This document shows positions 1 through 7,936 of a DNA stretch of 64,000 nt, piece after piece. The stretch lies in contig NZ_JBKEAA010000018.1 in the NCBI RefSeq assembly GCF_047971665.1, positions 108,739 through 172,738 of the forward strand, read 5' to 3'. A program made the position numbers and the translations under genes. The first letter of the stretch is position 1; the number at the start of each line of letters is the position of its first letter. Below the pieces are notes generated by a model, which was not told where the DNA came from, ran no database searches, and saw only the letters and a program-made list of their open reading frames with translations. Origin of the DNA: Castellaniella sp047971665 (lineage in GTDB: Bacteria; Pseudomonadota; Gammaproteobacteria; Burkholderiales; Burkholderiaceae_B).

Positions 1-440
1 TGCTGGCCGCCCTGGCGATGGTGGCTTCCTACATGATCACCATCACCGATATTTCCGGTCAGGTCGGCGGCTGGCTGACCTCGCTGTCGGATCACCCGCT
101 GGTGCTGGTCATCGCCATGATGGTGGTGGTGTTCTTTGCCGGGATGGTGCTGGACTTCATCCCCATCGTGCTCATCTTCACGCCGGTCTTCATGCCCATC
201 ATCGAGGCGGCTGATATCGATCCGGTCTATTTCGGCGTGATCTTCATCATGAATTGTTCGATCGGCATGATCACCCCGCCCGTGGGCGTGGTGCTGAACG
301 TCGTCAGCTCCGTGGGCAAGGTGTCCATGGCCCAGGCGACGCGCGGCATCGGGCCGTTTCTGCTGGCACTGGGTTCGCTGCTGATCGTCCTGATCCTGTT
401 CCCTGAACTGGTGACCGTGCCTGCCCAATGGTGGCGTTAG
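1..440 (+). CDS. dctM: TRAP transporter large permease, C-terminal part (partial at window edge)
   Basis: This is the end of the large membrane subunit of a tripartite ATP-independent periplasmic (TRAP) transporter, which moves organic acids across the inner membrane using an ion gradient. The frame is open from base 3. The visible 146 or so residues are strongly hydrophobic, with several membrane segments and the DctM-type stretch MNCSIGMITPPVGVVLNVV near residue 85. The solute-binding subunit follows 38 bases later, so the order permease then binding protein is clear. The homogentisate genes downstream on the same strand suggest an aromatic acid as cargo; that is inference. The start and the small DctQ subunit lie outside the window. 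Confidence 0.9.
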   Translation, partial: LAALAMVASYMITITDISGQVGGWLTSLSDHPLVLVIAMMVVVFFAGMVLDFIPIVLIFTPVFMPIIEAADIDPVYFGVIFIMNCSIGMITPPVGVVLNVVSSVGKVSMAQATRGIGPFLLALGSLLIVLILFPELVTVPAQWWR

Positions 441-478
441 CACGGCGCCCCGACCGATTCCACCCAAGGAGACAACCC

Positions 479-1459
479 ATGAAAATCCGTACTACGCTGC
501 TTGTCGGCCTGCTGGCCGCAACCTTGTCCGGTTCCGCCTGGGCAACCGTCACCGCGAAATTCGCCGTGACGTTGCCGGAAAAATCCCACCAGGGGCAGGG
601 CGTGGCCAAGTTCGTTGAGCTGGTCAAGGCCAAGAGCAAGGGCGAGATCGACATCAAGCCCTATTACAGCGGCGCGCTGGGCAATGATGTGCAGGTGACT
701 TCCGCCCTGCAGGGCGGCACGATCGAATTCACCGTGCCGCAGACCACCACGCTGACGGGCATGGTCAAGGCCTATGAGATCCTGGATTTCCCCTTCCTGT
801 TCAAGAACAGCCAGCAGGCGGAAAAGGTGCTGGACGGCCCCGTGGGCCAGAAGCTGCTCGAGACCCTGCCCGCGCACGGGCTGGTGGGCCTGGCATACTG
901 GGAAAACGGCTTTTTCAACGCCACCAACAGCAAGCATCCCATCACCAGGGTCGAGGACTTCGAGGGGTTGAAGTTCCGTTCGATCCAGGCCAAGATCACC
1001 CAGGAAACCATCAAGGCCCTGGGCGCCAACCCGGTGCCACTGGCTGTGCCGGAGCTCTACACTGCGCTGGAGACGCGCACGATCGACGGCCAGGGGACGC
1101 CCAATGCCGTGATTGCCGCACTCAAGCTCTATGAGGTGCAGAAATATCTGTCCATCACGCGCCACAGCTACGGCGCCTTCATCCCGCTGGTCTCCAAGGC
1201 CTTCTGGGATAAGCTCACGCCCGACCAGCAAAAGATCCTGAAGGACGCCGCCGTCGAGGCCCGGACCTATCAGCGCAAGGTGGCGCGCGACCAGGCGCAG
1301 TCCGCCAAGGAAGCCATGGCCAAGCACGGCATGGAGATCAACGAGGTCAGCGAAGCCGAGCACGACCGGATGCGCGAACGCGTGCAGCCGGTCTGGAAGA
1401 TGTTCATCCCCAGCGTGGGCCAGGAACTGTTCGACCAGGTCCAGGCCGAACTGAAGTAA
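479..1459 (+). CDS. dctP: TRAP transporter solute-binding protein, DctP family
   Basis: Periplasmic binding protein of the TRAP transporter whose permease ends just upstream. The 326-residue length is usual for DctP. The first 20 residues form a Sec signal peptide ending in SAWA, and the mature part shows the family stretch with ALGANPVPLAVPELYTAL and a following DGQGTPNAVI segment, where family members carry the arginine and other carboxylate contacts. An in-frame ATG 51 bases upstream exists, but AAGGAG lies 8 bases before the ATG at 479 and only that start gives a clean signal peptide. The ligand is unknown; the neighbouring catabolic genes suggest a hydroxyphenyl-acid or related carboxylate. 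Confidence 0.9.
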   Translation: MKIRTTLLVGLLAATLSGSAWATVTAKFAVTLPEKSHQGQGVAKFVELVKAKSKGEIDIKPYYSGALGNDVQVTSALQGGTIEFTVPQTTTLTGMVKAYEILDFPFLFKNSQQAEKVLDGPVGQKLLETLPAHGLVGLAYWENGFFNATNSKHPITRVEDFEGLKFRSIQAKITQETIKALGANPVPLAVPELYTALETRTIDGQGTPNAVIAALKLYEVQKYLSITRHSYGAFIPLVSKAFWDKLTPDQQKILKDAAVEARTYQRKVARDQAQSAKEAMAKHGMEINEVSEAEHDRMRERVQPVWKMFIPSVGQELFDQVQAELK

Positions 1460-1471
1460 GTCTGTCGCTGT

Positions 1472-1492
1472 GCGCGGGGCGCCGCCCCGCGC
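1472..1492 (+). other. Intercistronic GC hairpin after dctP
   Basis: Two perfect 9-base arms, GCGCGGGGC and GCCCCGCGC, enclose a 3-base loop in the 73-base gap between dctP and the hydrolase gene. No T-tract follows, so it looks less like a classical terminator than a structure that could stabilise the dctP message or reduce read-through. Its function is inferred. Confidence 0.55.
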
Positions 1493-1532
1493 CCCCGGGC
1501 ATGCCTCGGCGGCCCGGGCAACCGGAGTCCTC

Positions 1533-2552
1533 ATGAAGCTTGCCACCTTGAAAAATGCGTCGCGCGATGGCCGCCTGGTCGTCGTGTCCCGGGACCTGAC
1601 ACAATGCGTCGCCGTGCCCGAGATCGCGCCCACTCTGCAGGCGGCACTGGACGATTGGGATGCTTGCCTGCCTGCCCTGCGCGCCGCCTATGACCGGCTC
1701 AATTCCGGGCAGGACGGGGCGGCCCGTCCCTTTGATCCTGCCGCCTGCCATTCCCCGCTGCCGCGCGCCTATCAGTGGGCCGACGGCTCTGCCTATCTCA
1801 ATCACGTGGAACTGGTGCGCCGCGCGCGCAACAGCCAGGTCCCGGAATCATTCTTTACCGATCCGCTGATGTACCAGGGCGGTTCGGACAGTTTCATCGG
1901 TCCGCGCGATCCCATCATTGCCGACACGGAAGAGTGGGGCATCGACATGGAGGCCGAGGTCGCCGTCGTCACGGGCGATGTGCCCATGGGCGCGCGTCCG
2001 GCCGACGCCGCCGGCGCGATCCGCCTGCTCATGCTGGTCAATGATGTGTCCCTGCGTGGCCTGATTCCCGGGGAGCTGGCCAAAGGCTTTGGCTTTTTTC
2101 AGTCCAAACCGGCCAGTGCCTTCTCACCGGTCGCGGTCACGCCCGATGAGCTGGGGCCGGCCTGGCATGAGGGCAAGGTCCATCTGCCGCTGCGGGTCGA
2201 ACTCAACGGCGAGCCTTTCGGCTGCCCGAATGCCGGCCAGGATATGAGCTTTGATTTTCCGCAGCTGGTCGCGCACGCCGCGCGTACGCGCCGGCTCGCG
2301 GCGGGCACCATCGTCGGTTCCGGCACGGTGTCCAACAAGCAGGGGGGGCTGCATGGTTCCAGCATCCGCAATGGCGGCGTGGGCTACTGCTGCATCGCTG
2401 AAGTGCGCATGTACGAGACCATCGAAGGCGGTGCGCCGGTCACGCCCTTCATGCGTTTCGGCGACCAGGTGCGCATTCACATGAGCGATGCCCGGGGCGA
2501 GGATGTTTTCGGCGTCATCGAACAGACGGTCGAGCGTCGCGCAGGAGCCTGA
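1533..2552 (+). CDS. Fumarylacetoacetate hydrolase family protein
   Basis: Probable fumarylacetoacetase, the last step of the homogentisate pathway (fumarylacetoacetate to fumarate and acetoacetate). At 339 residues it has the length of the bacterial FAA-hydrolase family and shows the family landmarks: the acidic metal site around EEWGIDMEAEVAVV, the VNDVSLR stretch, a lysine-containing KGFGFFQSKPAS segment and GTVSNKQGG near the end. The start was chosen at 1533 because GGAG stands 6 bases upstream; an upstream in-frame ATG at 1470 encodes low-complexity residues across the hairpin. maiA follows after 4 bases, so the two are probably translationally coupled. The exact substrate rests on context, since the family also cleaves other acylpyruvates. 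Confidence 0.88.
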   Translation: MKLATLKNASRDGRLVVVSRDLTQCVAVPEIAPTLQAALDDWDACLPALRAAYDRLNSGQDGAARPFDPAACHSPLPRAYQWADGSAYLNHVELVRRARNSQVPESFFTDPLMYQGGSDSFIGPRDPIIADTEEWGIDMEAEVAVVTGDVPMGARPADAAGAIRLLMLVNDVSLRGLIPGELAKGFGFFQSKPASAFSPVAVTPDELGPAWHEGKVHLPLRVELNGEPFGCPNAGQDMSFDFPQLVAHAARTRRLAAGTIVGSGTVSNKQGGLHGSSIRNGGVGYCCIAEVRMYETIEGGAPVTPFMRFGDQVRIHMSDARGEDVFGVIEQTVERRAGA

Positions 2553-2556
2553 GCGC

Positions 2557-3201
2557 ATGCTGGAACTCTATTCCTACTATCGCAGTTCGGCGGCGTATCG
2601 CGTCCGGATTGCACTGAGTCTGAAGGGGCTGGACTACCGGGTTATTCCGGTGCACCTGCTGCGCCACGGCGGCGAGCACCTCACAGAAGACTACCGGCGC
2701 CGCAATCCCGAGGGCCTGGTGCCGGCGCTGGACGATGAGGGCAGGATGCTGACGCAGTCTCTGGCGATCATGGAGTACCTGGAAGAGATGCACGGGCCCG
2801 CCCTGCTGCTGCCCGCCGACGCGCCGGGCCGTGCCCGGGTGCGTGCGCTGGCGTTGCACATTGCCTGCGATATCCATCCGCTGAATAATCTGCGTGTGCT
2901 GCGCTGGCTGGCGCATGAGCTGAACATCGAGCAGCCCGCGCGCAACGACTGGTACCGGCACTGGGTAGAACAGGGTTTCCGCGCGCTGGAAATCCAGCTG
3001 CAATCGCCCGACACAGGACGCTGCTGCCACGGTGACGTCCCCAGCCTGGCGGATTGCTGCCTGGTGCCCCAGGTCTATAACGCGCGTCGCTTCGAGGTGG
3101 ATCTATCATCCTTCCCGGCGATCACGCGGATTGCGGCGCATTGTGAGTCGCTGCCGGCGTTCCGCGCTGCGCACCCGGACGCCCAGCCAGACGCCGAGTG
3201 A
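2557..3201 (+). CDS. maiA: Maleylacetoacetate isomerase
   Basis: Zeta-class glutathione S-transferase that isomerises maleylacetoacetate to fumarylacetoacetate, using glutathione as cofactor in the cytoplasm. The 214-residue protein opens with ELYSYYRSSAAYRVRIAL, containing the zeta-class SSxxxRVRIAL active-site motif, followed by NPEGLVPAL and the glutathione-binding TQSLAIMEYL. The C-terminal helical domain carries DVPSLADCCLVPQVYNARRF, the usual zeta-class signature. AGGAG lies 8 bases before the ATG. It sits between the fumarylacetoacetase and hmgA, completing the three core enzymes of homogentisate breakdown. The motifs and the neighbours agree, so alternatives are unlikely. Confidence 0.95.
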   Translation: MLELYSYYRSSAAYRVRIALSLKGLDYRVIPVHLLRHGGEHLTEDYRRRNPEGLVPALDDEGRMLTQSLAIMEYLEEMHGPALLLPADAPGRARVRALALHIACDIHPLNNLRVLRWLAHELNIEQPARNDWYRHWVEQGFRALEIQLQSPDTGRCCHGDVPSLADCCLVPQVYNARRFEVDLSSFPAITRIAAHCESLPAFRAAHPDAQPDAE

Positions 3202-3303
3202 CGAATCGATTTGTGACGGGCCGGTCGACGCAGAGGCGGGCCAGGGCCCGACGGCCCTGGCGCGCATTTCGCCGTCGCCGGCCGTGTTTTCCGGGAGACC
3301 CTC

Positions 3304-4602
3304 ATGAGTGCAGCATCGTCCTTGGAATACCAGAGCGGGTTCGGCAATGAGTTCGCGACCGAGGCCCTGCCCGGTGCCTTGCCGGTGGGGCGTAATTCGC
3401 CGCAGCGGGCGCCCTACGGCCTGTATGCCGAGCAGTTGTCGGGCACGGCCTTTACCGCGCCGCGCCACACCAACCGGCGATCCTGGCTCTACCGGATCCG
3501 GCCGGGCGCGACACATGGGCCGTTCGAGCCGTCATCAGCGGGGGCGCGGTGGCTGAGTCGCTACGACGAGGCGCCCACGCCGCCGGACCCGATGCGCTGG
3601 GACCCTCTGCCGTTGCCCGATGCGGGGACCGCCACGGATTTTGTGGAGGGCATGGTGACGATGGGCGGCAATGCCGGGTGCGGCATCCATCTGTATGCGG
3701 CCAACCGCTCGATGAAGGATCGCTATTTCTATGATGCCGATGGCGAGCTGCTGATCGTGCCGCAACAGGGCCGTCTGGAGCTGGCGACCGAGCTGGGCGT
3801 GCTGTGGGTCGAGCCCCAGGAAATCGCGGTCATCCCGCGGGGCGTGCGGTTTCAGGTCAGGCTGCCGGATGGCGTGGCGCGCGGTTATGTGTGCGAAAAC
3901 CCCGGCGCGCCCTTCCGGTTGCCGGATCTGGGCGTGATCGGTTCGAACTGCCTGGCCAATCCGCGCGATTTTCTTGCGCCGGTGGCGGCGTATGAGGATG
4001 TCGAGGGCGACTTCGAGTTGCTGGTGAAATTTCAGGGACGGTTCTGGCGCGCGCCTCTCGATCATTCCCCCCTGGACGTGGTGGCCTGGCATGGCAACGA
4101 CACGCCGTACAAATATGATCTGCGCCGTTTCAATGCGATCGGTTCGATCACCTACGATCACCCCGATCCGTCGATCTTCCTGGTGCTGCATGCGCCCAGC
4201 GCCGTGCCGGGCGTCGATACGATCGATTTCGTGGCCTTCGTCCCGCGCGTCCTGGCGATGCAGGACACGTTCCGTCCCCCCTGGTTCCATCGCAATCTGG
4301 CGGGCGAGTTCATGGGACTGGTGCATGGCCGTTACGATGCCAAGGCCGAGGGGTTCCAGCCCGGCGGCGCCTCGTTGCACAACACCATGACGGCGCATGG
4401 CCCTGATGCGGGGACCTTTGCCAAGGCCAGCGCAGTGGACACGACCCAGGCCGACTACATCACCGACACCATGGCGTTCATGTTCGAGACGCCGGTGGCG
4501 ATCCAGGTCACCCGTCAGGCCCTGGATTCGCCGCAACGACAGCGGGAATACTACCGTTGCTGGCAGGGGCTGAAGAAGCAGTTCGATCCGGCCAGACGAT
4601 AA
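3304..4602 (+). CDS. hmgA: Homogentisate 1,2-dioxygenase
   Basis: Non-heme Fe(II) dioxygenase that opens the ring of homogentisate to 4-maleylacetoacetate. The 432-residue length and the opening YQSGFGNEFATEA are typical of the long classical form. The iron ligands can be placed by comparison with the human enzyme: H329 and E335 in PPWFHRNLAGEFMGL and H365 in MTAHGPD, each offset by six residues from human H335, E341 and H371. It lies 102 bases after maiA on the same strand; GGGAG lies about 7 bases upstream of the ATG. It is the first catabolic enzyme of the pathway that maiA and the FAA hydrolase complete. Confidence 0.97.
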   Translation: MSAASSLEYQSGFGNEFATEALPGALPVGRNSPQRAPYGLYAEQLSGTAFTAPRHTNRRSWLYRIRPGATHGPFEPSSAGARWLSRYDEAPTPPDPMRWDPLPLPDAGTATDFVEGMVTMGGNAGCGIHLYAANRSMKDRYFYDADGELLIVPQQGRLELATELGVLWVEPQEIAVIPRGVRFQVRLPDGVARGYVCENPGAPFRLPDLGVIGSNCLANPRDFLAPVAAYEDVEGDFELLVKFQGRFWRAPLDHSPLDVVAWHGNDTPYKYDLRRFNAIGSITYDHPDPSIFLVLHAPSAVPGVDTIDFVAFVPRVLAMQDTFRPPWFHRNLAGEFMGLVHGRYDAKAEGFQPGGASLHNTMTAHGPDAGTFAKASAVDTTQADYITDTMAFMFETPVAIQVTRQALDSPQRQREYYRCWQGLKKQFDPARR

Positions 4603-4717
4603 AGACGACCCCGGCGTCCAGCGATCGGCCGAGGACGATCCGGGAAGTCCGCCTCGCGGGCGGACCGCCGGGCCGGGCGGCGCCGTGCCCCCCGGTTGCC
4701 CGGCTTGAGCATTCAGC

Positions 4718-5848
4718 TCATTCTTTCCACGAATCCAGGTATCCCGGGACCTTGACGCCCTCCGGCAGGGTGTCGAGTTCCAGCGGGTAGCGTGAATCGA
4801 TCATCACCGCGACCTCGTCGGTGTACTTGTGCTCCCCCTTGTTGTTGGCCGCGGCGGCTGCGAACGCCTTGGGGTGCGGGCCGTGATGGAAGCCCGAGGG
4901 GTGAAGGGTGAACATGCCGGGCTCGATGTTGTCGCGGCTGAAGAAATTGCCCTGGTGGTAGAAGATCGACTCGTCGAATTCGTCGTTGTTGTGATAGAAG
5001 GGCACCTTGAGCGCGCCCGGATCACTTTCGATGGGACGCGGAGCGAACGTGCAGACGATGATGGTGTTCGACAGGAAGGTCGCGTGCACGGTCGGCGGCA
5101 GGTGATAGCGGTCCGAGAGCAGCTCCCGGATATCGCGCCAGTTCAGCTTGACCGGGACGCAATCGCCGTGCCATCCGGCGGTGTCCAGGAAGTTGTACGG
5201 GAAGGTCACGGTCGTGACCTGTTGGCGGCGCTTGGCGCGCACCCGGGTCTCATGTTCGCCATACTGGGCCTTGTAGGCGTCATCGATTTTCGGCGTATCC
5301 AGCACGGCCAGATCGAATTGCGCGTGACGGCCGGTGATGCCGCGCTCGGGAATCTGGAACAGGTCTTCGGTGGCTTCGATGGTCAGGACCTCGTTGCGCA
5401 CCGAGGTTTCCAGGCGCCAGGTCGTGCCGCGCGGGATGTTGATGTAGTCGCCTTCGCGGTAGCTCATGTGGCCGTAGTCGCAGAAGAACTCGCCCTCGCC
5501 CCGGTGGAAGAACAGGATCATGTCGCCGTCGCCATTGCGCGCCAGGTCCGGCATCGACACATCGAATTTCCAGAAACAGACCTGGGTTTGCCCGTTGTGC
5601 ATGAAGCGCTGGGCCTTCCAGGGGCAGGGGGCGCTGTCGCCAAGGCGGTTCAGGTTCAGCAGGGTGAGGTCCATGGGGCCCTCCCACTTTGTCCAGCCCG
5701 TGGGTTTGTGCGTATGCAGGATGTGGCTGGCCGGGCCGAAGAAGCCGTTGCGGCCGTGCTCGCGCTCGTACAGGCCGTCCGGAATGTCGCAGTGGGCCTG
5801 GCGGGTGTAGATGCCTTCGGCCTTGGGAAAGGTGATCGGATTTTTCAT
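4718..5848 (-). CDS. Homogentisate dioxygenase-like cupin (short second paralogue)
   Basis: A 376-residue protein of the homogentisate 1,2-dioxygenase superfamily but clearly different from the 432-residue hmgA next to it. It lacks the YQSGFGNEF opening and carries an apparent metal site of its own in HNNDEFDE and FHHGPHPKA near residues 285-330, plus two cupin-like halves (GHMSYREGDYINIPRGTTW in the first). It converges on hmgA, with 115 bases between the stop codons, and is transcribed away from the IclR gene with a 77-base shared promoter region. I would expect cleavage of a homogentisate-like or other para-diol substrate; the true substrate cannot be read from the sequence. Confidence 0.8.
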   Translation of the reverse strand: MKNPITFPKAEGIYTRQAHCDIPDGLYEREHGRNGFFGPASHILHTHKPTGWTKWEGPMDLTLLNLNRLGDSAPCPWKAQRFMHNGQTQVCFWKFDVSMPDLARNGDGDMILFFHRGEGEFFCDYGHMSYREGDYINIPRGTTWRLETSVRNEVLTIEATEDLFQIPERGITGRHAQFDLAVLDTPKIDDAYKAQYGEHETRVRAKRRQQVTTVTFPYNFLDTAGWHGDCVPVKLNWRDIRELLSDRYHLPPTVHATFLSNTIIVCTFAPRPIESDPGALKVPFYHNNDEFDESIFYHQGNFFSRDNIEPGMFTLHPSGFHHGPHPKAFAAAAANNKGEHKYTDEVAVMIDSRYPLELDTLPEGVKVPGYLDSWKE

Positions 5849-5862
5849 CAGGGTCTCCGTGT

Positions 5863-5879
5863 GTTACGTAATAATTAAC
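5863..5879. promoter_or_regulatory. Candidate IclR operator dyad
   Basis: In the 77-base gap between the divergent dioxygenase-like and IclR genes the 17-mer GTTACGTAATAATTAAC is an imperfect palindrome with 4-base perfect outer arms (GTTA/TAAC) and TA/TA matches inside. A further GTTA half lies at 5883. The region is much more AT-rich than its surroundings. Binding by the adjacent regulator is inference. Confidence 0.4.
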
Positions 5880-5925
5880 GGTGTTATCATTGAAGCAACG
5901 AGACCAATTTAAGGCCTGGCGAATC

Positions 5926-6690
5926 ATGAGTCCAACAGTTTTTCCCCATGAATCTATCGGCCCGGCTTCTGAGGCGGAGGAGGGCTGGCCGGGTGTCATT
6001 CCGGGCATCCAGTCGGTGGAAGTCGGGCTGATGCTGTTCCGTCATCTGGCCGAAAGCGGTTCGCCGTGTGGCCTGTCGGAGCTGGCGCGACGCGCTGGCA
6101 TGCACCGGGCCAAGGCCTATCGCTACCTGGTCAGCCTGGGACGTGCCGGCTGGGTCGGTCAGGACCCGCGCACGGGCCAGTACGATATTGGTCCCGCCGT
6201 GCGCGATCTGGCCCTGTCCTGGCTGTTACGCCAGGACCCCCTGCGGTTGGCTGCTGCGCAAGCCCGCACTCTCGCGCAGACACTCGGGGAAACCTGTTTC
6301 GTGGCCGTGCGCGGGCAGGGGGGCATCACCGCCATCCGGGTCTGCCAGCCAGGGCAGGGCGTGTCCGTCGGCGTGGCCGAGGGCGCCTTGTTCGATCTCG
6401 AGTCCTCGGCCACAGGACGGGTCTTCGCGGTCTGGCAGGATCTGCCGGCCAACGCGCTGTCCACCGCCTTGCGGCGTGAGATCCAGTCGCATGGCCTGGC
6501 GGTGGTCGAGGGCGAGCATGTGCCGGGGATCAATGCGCTCAGCGTACCGGTACTCGATGGTCAGGACCAGTTGCGGCTGGCCCTGACGCTGGTGGGGCAT
6601 GCGGTGTCGCTGCCAGCTGATCCGTGCAGTCCGGCCGCAGCAGCGCTGCTGGCGGCCGGGCGGCGGATTTCAGAGGCGCTGGGCGGCTGA
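5926..6690 (+). CDS. IclR family transcriptional regulator
   Basis: A 254-residue IclR-type regulator with an N-terminal winged helix (about residues 25-80, including GLSELARRAGMHRAKAYRYL) and a C-terminal effector domain ending in the family's small-molecule pocket (residues 85-250). IclR proteins of this type usually bind an aromatic or organic acid and control an adjacent catabolic gene. It is divergent from the dioxygenase-like gene, its likely target, with a GTTA dyad between them. The ATG at 5926 was preferred; a GTG at 5881 is in frame but would run the coding sequence into the probable operator. Confidence 0.87.
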   Translation: MSPTVFPHESIGPASEAEEGWPGVIPGIQSVEVGLMLFRHLAESGSPCGLSELARRAGMHRAKAYRYLVSLGRAGWVGQDPRTGQYDIGPAVRDLALSWLLRQDPLRLAAAQARTLAQTLGETCFVAVRGQGGITAIRVCQPGQGVSVGVAEGALFDLESSATGRVFAVWQDLPANALSTALRREIQSHGLAVVEGEHVPGINALSVPVLDGQDQLRLALTLVGHAVSLPADPCSPAAAALLAAGRRISEALGG

Positions 6691-6767
6691 GGCATCAAGG
6701 GGGTCGGAGAATCGGCGTTAAACTTGAAGCATAAATTTTTCTCTGGCTGCATCACGGAGCAATCGAC

Positions 6768-7784
6768 ATGCGCGCAACCGTTCTTCATGGCGAGCGGGAT
6801 GTCCGGTTCGAGGACGTCCCGGAACCCGCCATTCTCAAACCGACCGACGCCATCATCCGGCTGTCGGCCACGTGCATCTGCGGTTCGGACCTGTGGCCGT
6901 ACCGGGGGCTCAACGACATTCGTGGACCGTTGCACATGGGGCACGAGTACTGCGGGGTCGTGGTCGAGGTCGGCAGCGCCGTCACGTCGGTCAGTCCGGG
7001 CGAGTTCGTCGTAGGTTCGTTCTGTCTGTCCGACAACACCTGCCCGCACTGCCGTTTCGGTTTTCAGTCGTCCTGTGTGCAGCGCGAGTTCATGACGGGG
7101 GCGCAAGCGCCCTTTGCCCGCGTGCCGCTGGCCGATGGCACCCTGGTGGCCCTGCCGGCGCACCCCGCGGATGATTTGATTCCGAGTCTGCTGGCCGCCT
7201 CGGACGTGCTGGGTACGGGGTGGTATGCCGCGGATGCCGCGCGCGTCAGGCCCGGCGCGACTGCCGTCGTCGTCGGCGATGGCGCGGTGGGACTGATGGG
7301 TGTGCTGGCGGCCAGGCAACTGGGCGCCGAGCGCATCATCGCCATGAGCCGCCACAAAACCAGACAGGACCTCGCCCTCGAATACGGCGCGACCGATATT
7401 GTGGTCGAGCGTGGCGAGGCCGGTGTGGCTCGGATCAAGGAGATGACCAGGGGAGTCGGCGCGGATTCCGTGCTGGAATGCGTGGGCACTGCCGAGTCGA
7501 TGCAGCAGGCGGTCGGTGTGACGCGGCCGGGCGGGATGATCGGCTATGTGGGGGTGCCGCATGGCGTCCAGTTCGAGGGAAGCAAGCTGTTCGGCGCGCA
7601 AATCGGAATGCTTGGCGGTCCTGCGCCGGTGCGCCGTTTTCTGCCGCATCTGCTGGATCTGATCGTTCAGCGCAAGATCGATCCGGGCAAGGTGTTCGAC
7701 CTGGCGTTGCCGATCGCCGACGTGGCCGAAGGCTACCGCGCCATGGACGAGCGGCGGGCCATCAAGGTGCTGCTGCGTCCTTGA
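6768..7784 (+). CDS. Zinc-dependent alcohol dehydrogenase family protein
   Basis: A 338-residue medium-chain dehydrogenase that should oxidise an alcohol or reduce an aldehyde with NAD(P). The catalytic zinc site is seen in CICGSDLWPYRG (C42 region) and the GHEYCG motif near residue 63; the structural zinc cysteines appear in the CPHCRFGFQSSC segment, and a Rossmann fold follows (VVGDGAVGLMGVLAARQLG). GGAG lies 8 bases upstream of the ATG. It follows the IclR gene by 77 bases on the same strand and ends before a convergent terminator. Its substrate is unknown; location between two aromatic clusters is the only hint. Confidence 0.88.
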   Translation: MRATVLHGERDVRFEDVPEPAILKPTDAIIRLSATCICGSDLWPYRGLNDIRGPLHMGHEYCGVVVEVGSAVTSVSPGEFVVGSFCLSDNTCPHCRFGFQSSCVQREFMTGAQAPFARVPLADGTLVALPAHPADDLIPSLLAASDVLGTGWYAADAARVRPGATAVVVGDGAVGLMGVLAARQLGAERIIAMSRHKTRQDLALEYGATDIVVERGEAGVARIKEMTRGVGADSVLECVGTAESMQQAVGVTRPGGMIGYVGVPHGVQFEGSKLFGAQIGMLGGPAPVRRFLPHLLDLIVQRKIDPGKVFDLALPIADVAEGYRAMDERRAIKVLLRP

Positions 7785-7789
7785 AAAAA

Positions 7790-7822
7790 GATCCCCGCCG
7801 GGCGCATCGCCTCGCGGGGATC
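7790..7822 (-). terminator. Rho-independent terminator of the paa operon
   Basis: Perfect 9-base arms GATCCCCGC and GCGGGGATC with a 15-base loop. On the minus strand the stem is followed directly by six T residues (AAAAAAG on the plus strand at 7784-7790). It lies about 100 bases beyond the stop of the last paa-operon gene, which is where its terminator is expected. Confidence 0.75.
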
Positions 7823-7912
7823 GGTTCAGTCATGGTCATGAACCCCGGTCATGTCGTCACGGCCGGGGAAGTGACGGCGTGACCAGGGCGGTGACAGCCT
7901 GACTTCCAGGCC

Positions 7913-7936
7913 GATCAGTCGATCAGTCGATCAGTT
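7913..7936. repeat. Three tandem copies of an 8-base unit
   Basis: GATCAGTC is repeated three times, the last copy ending in T instead of C. The repeat spans the stop codon of the binding-protein gene on the minus strand, so a change in copy number could alter only its last residues. Confidence 0.7.

Noticed and set aside
5881..5925. GTG start at 5881 for the IclR gene
   Set aside because: It would place the coding start on the probable operator and adds 15 residues without a family match.
7913..7936. Tandem 8-mers as a phase-variation switch
   Set aside because: The three units lie over a stop codon at the 3' end, where slippage would change only a few terminal residues.
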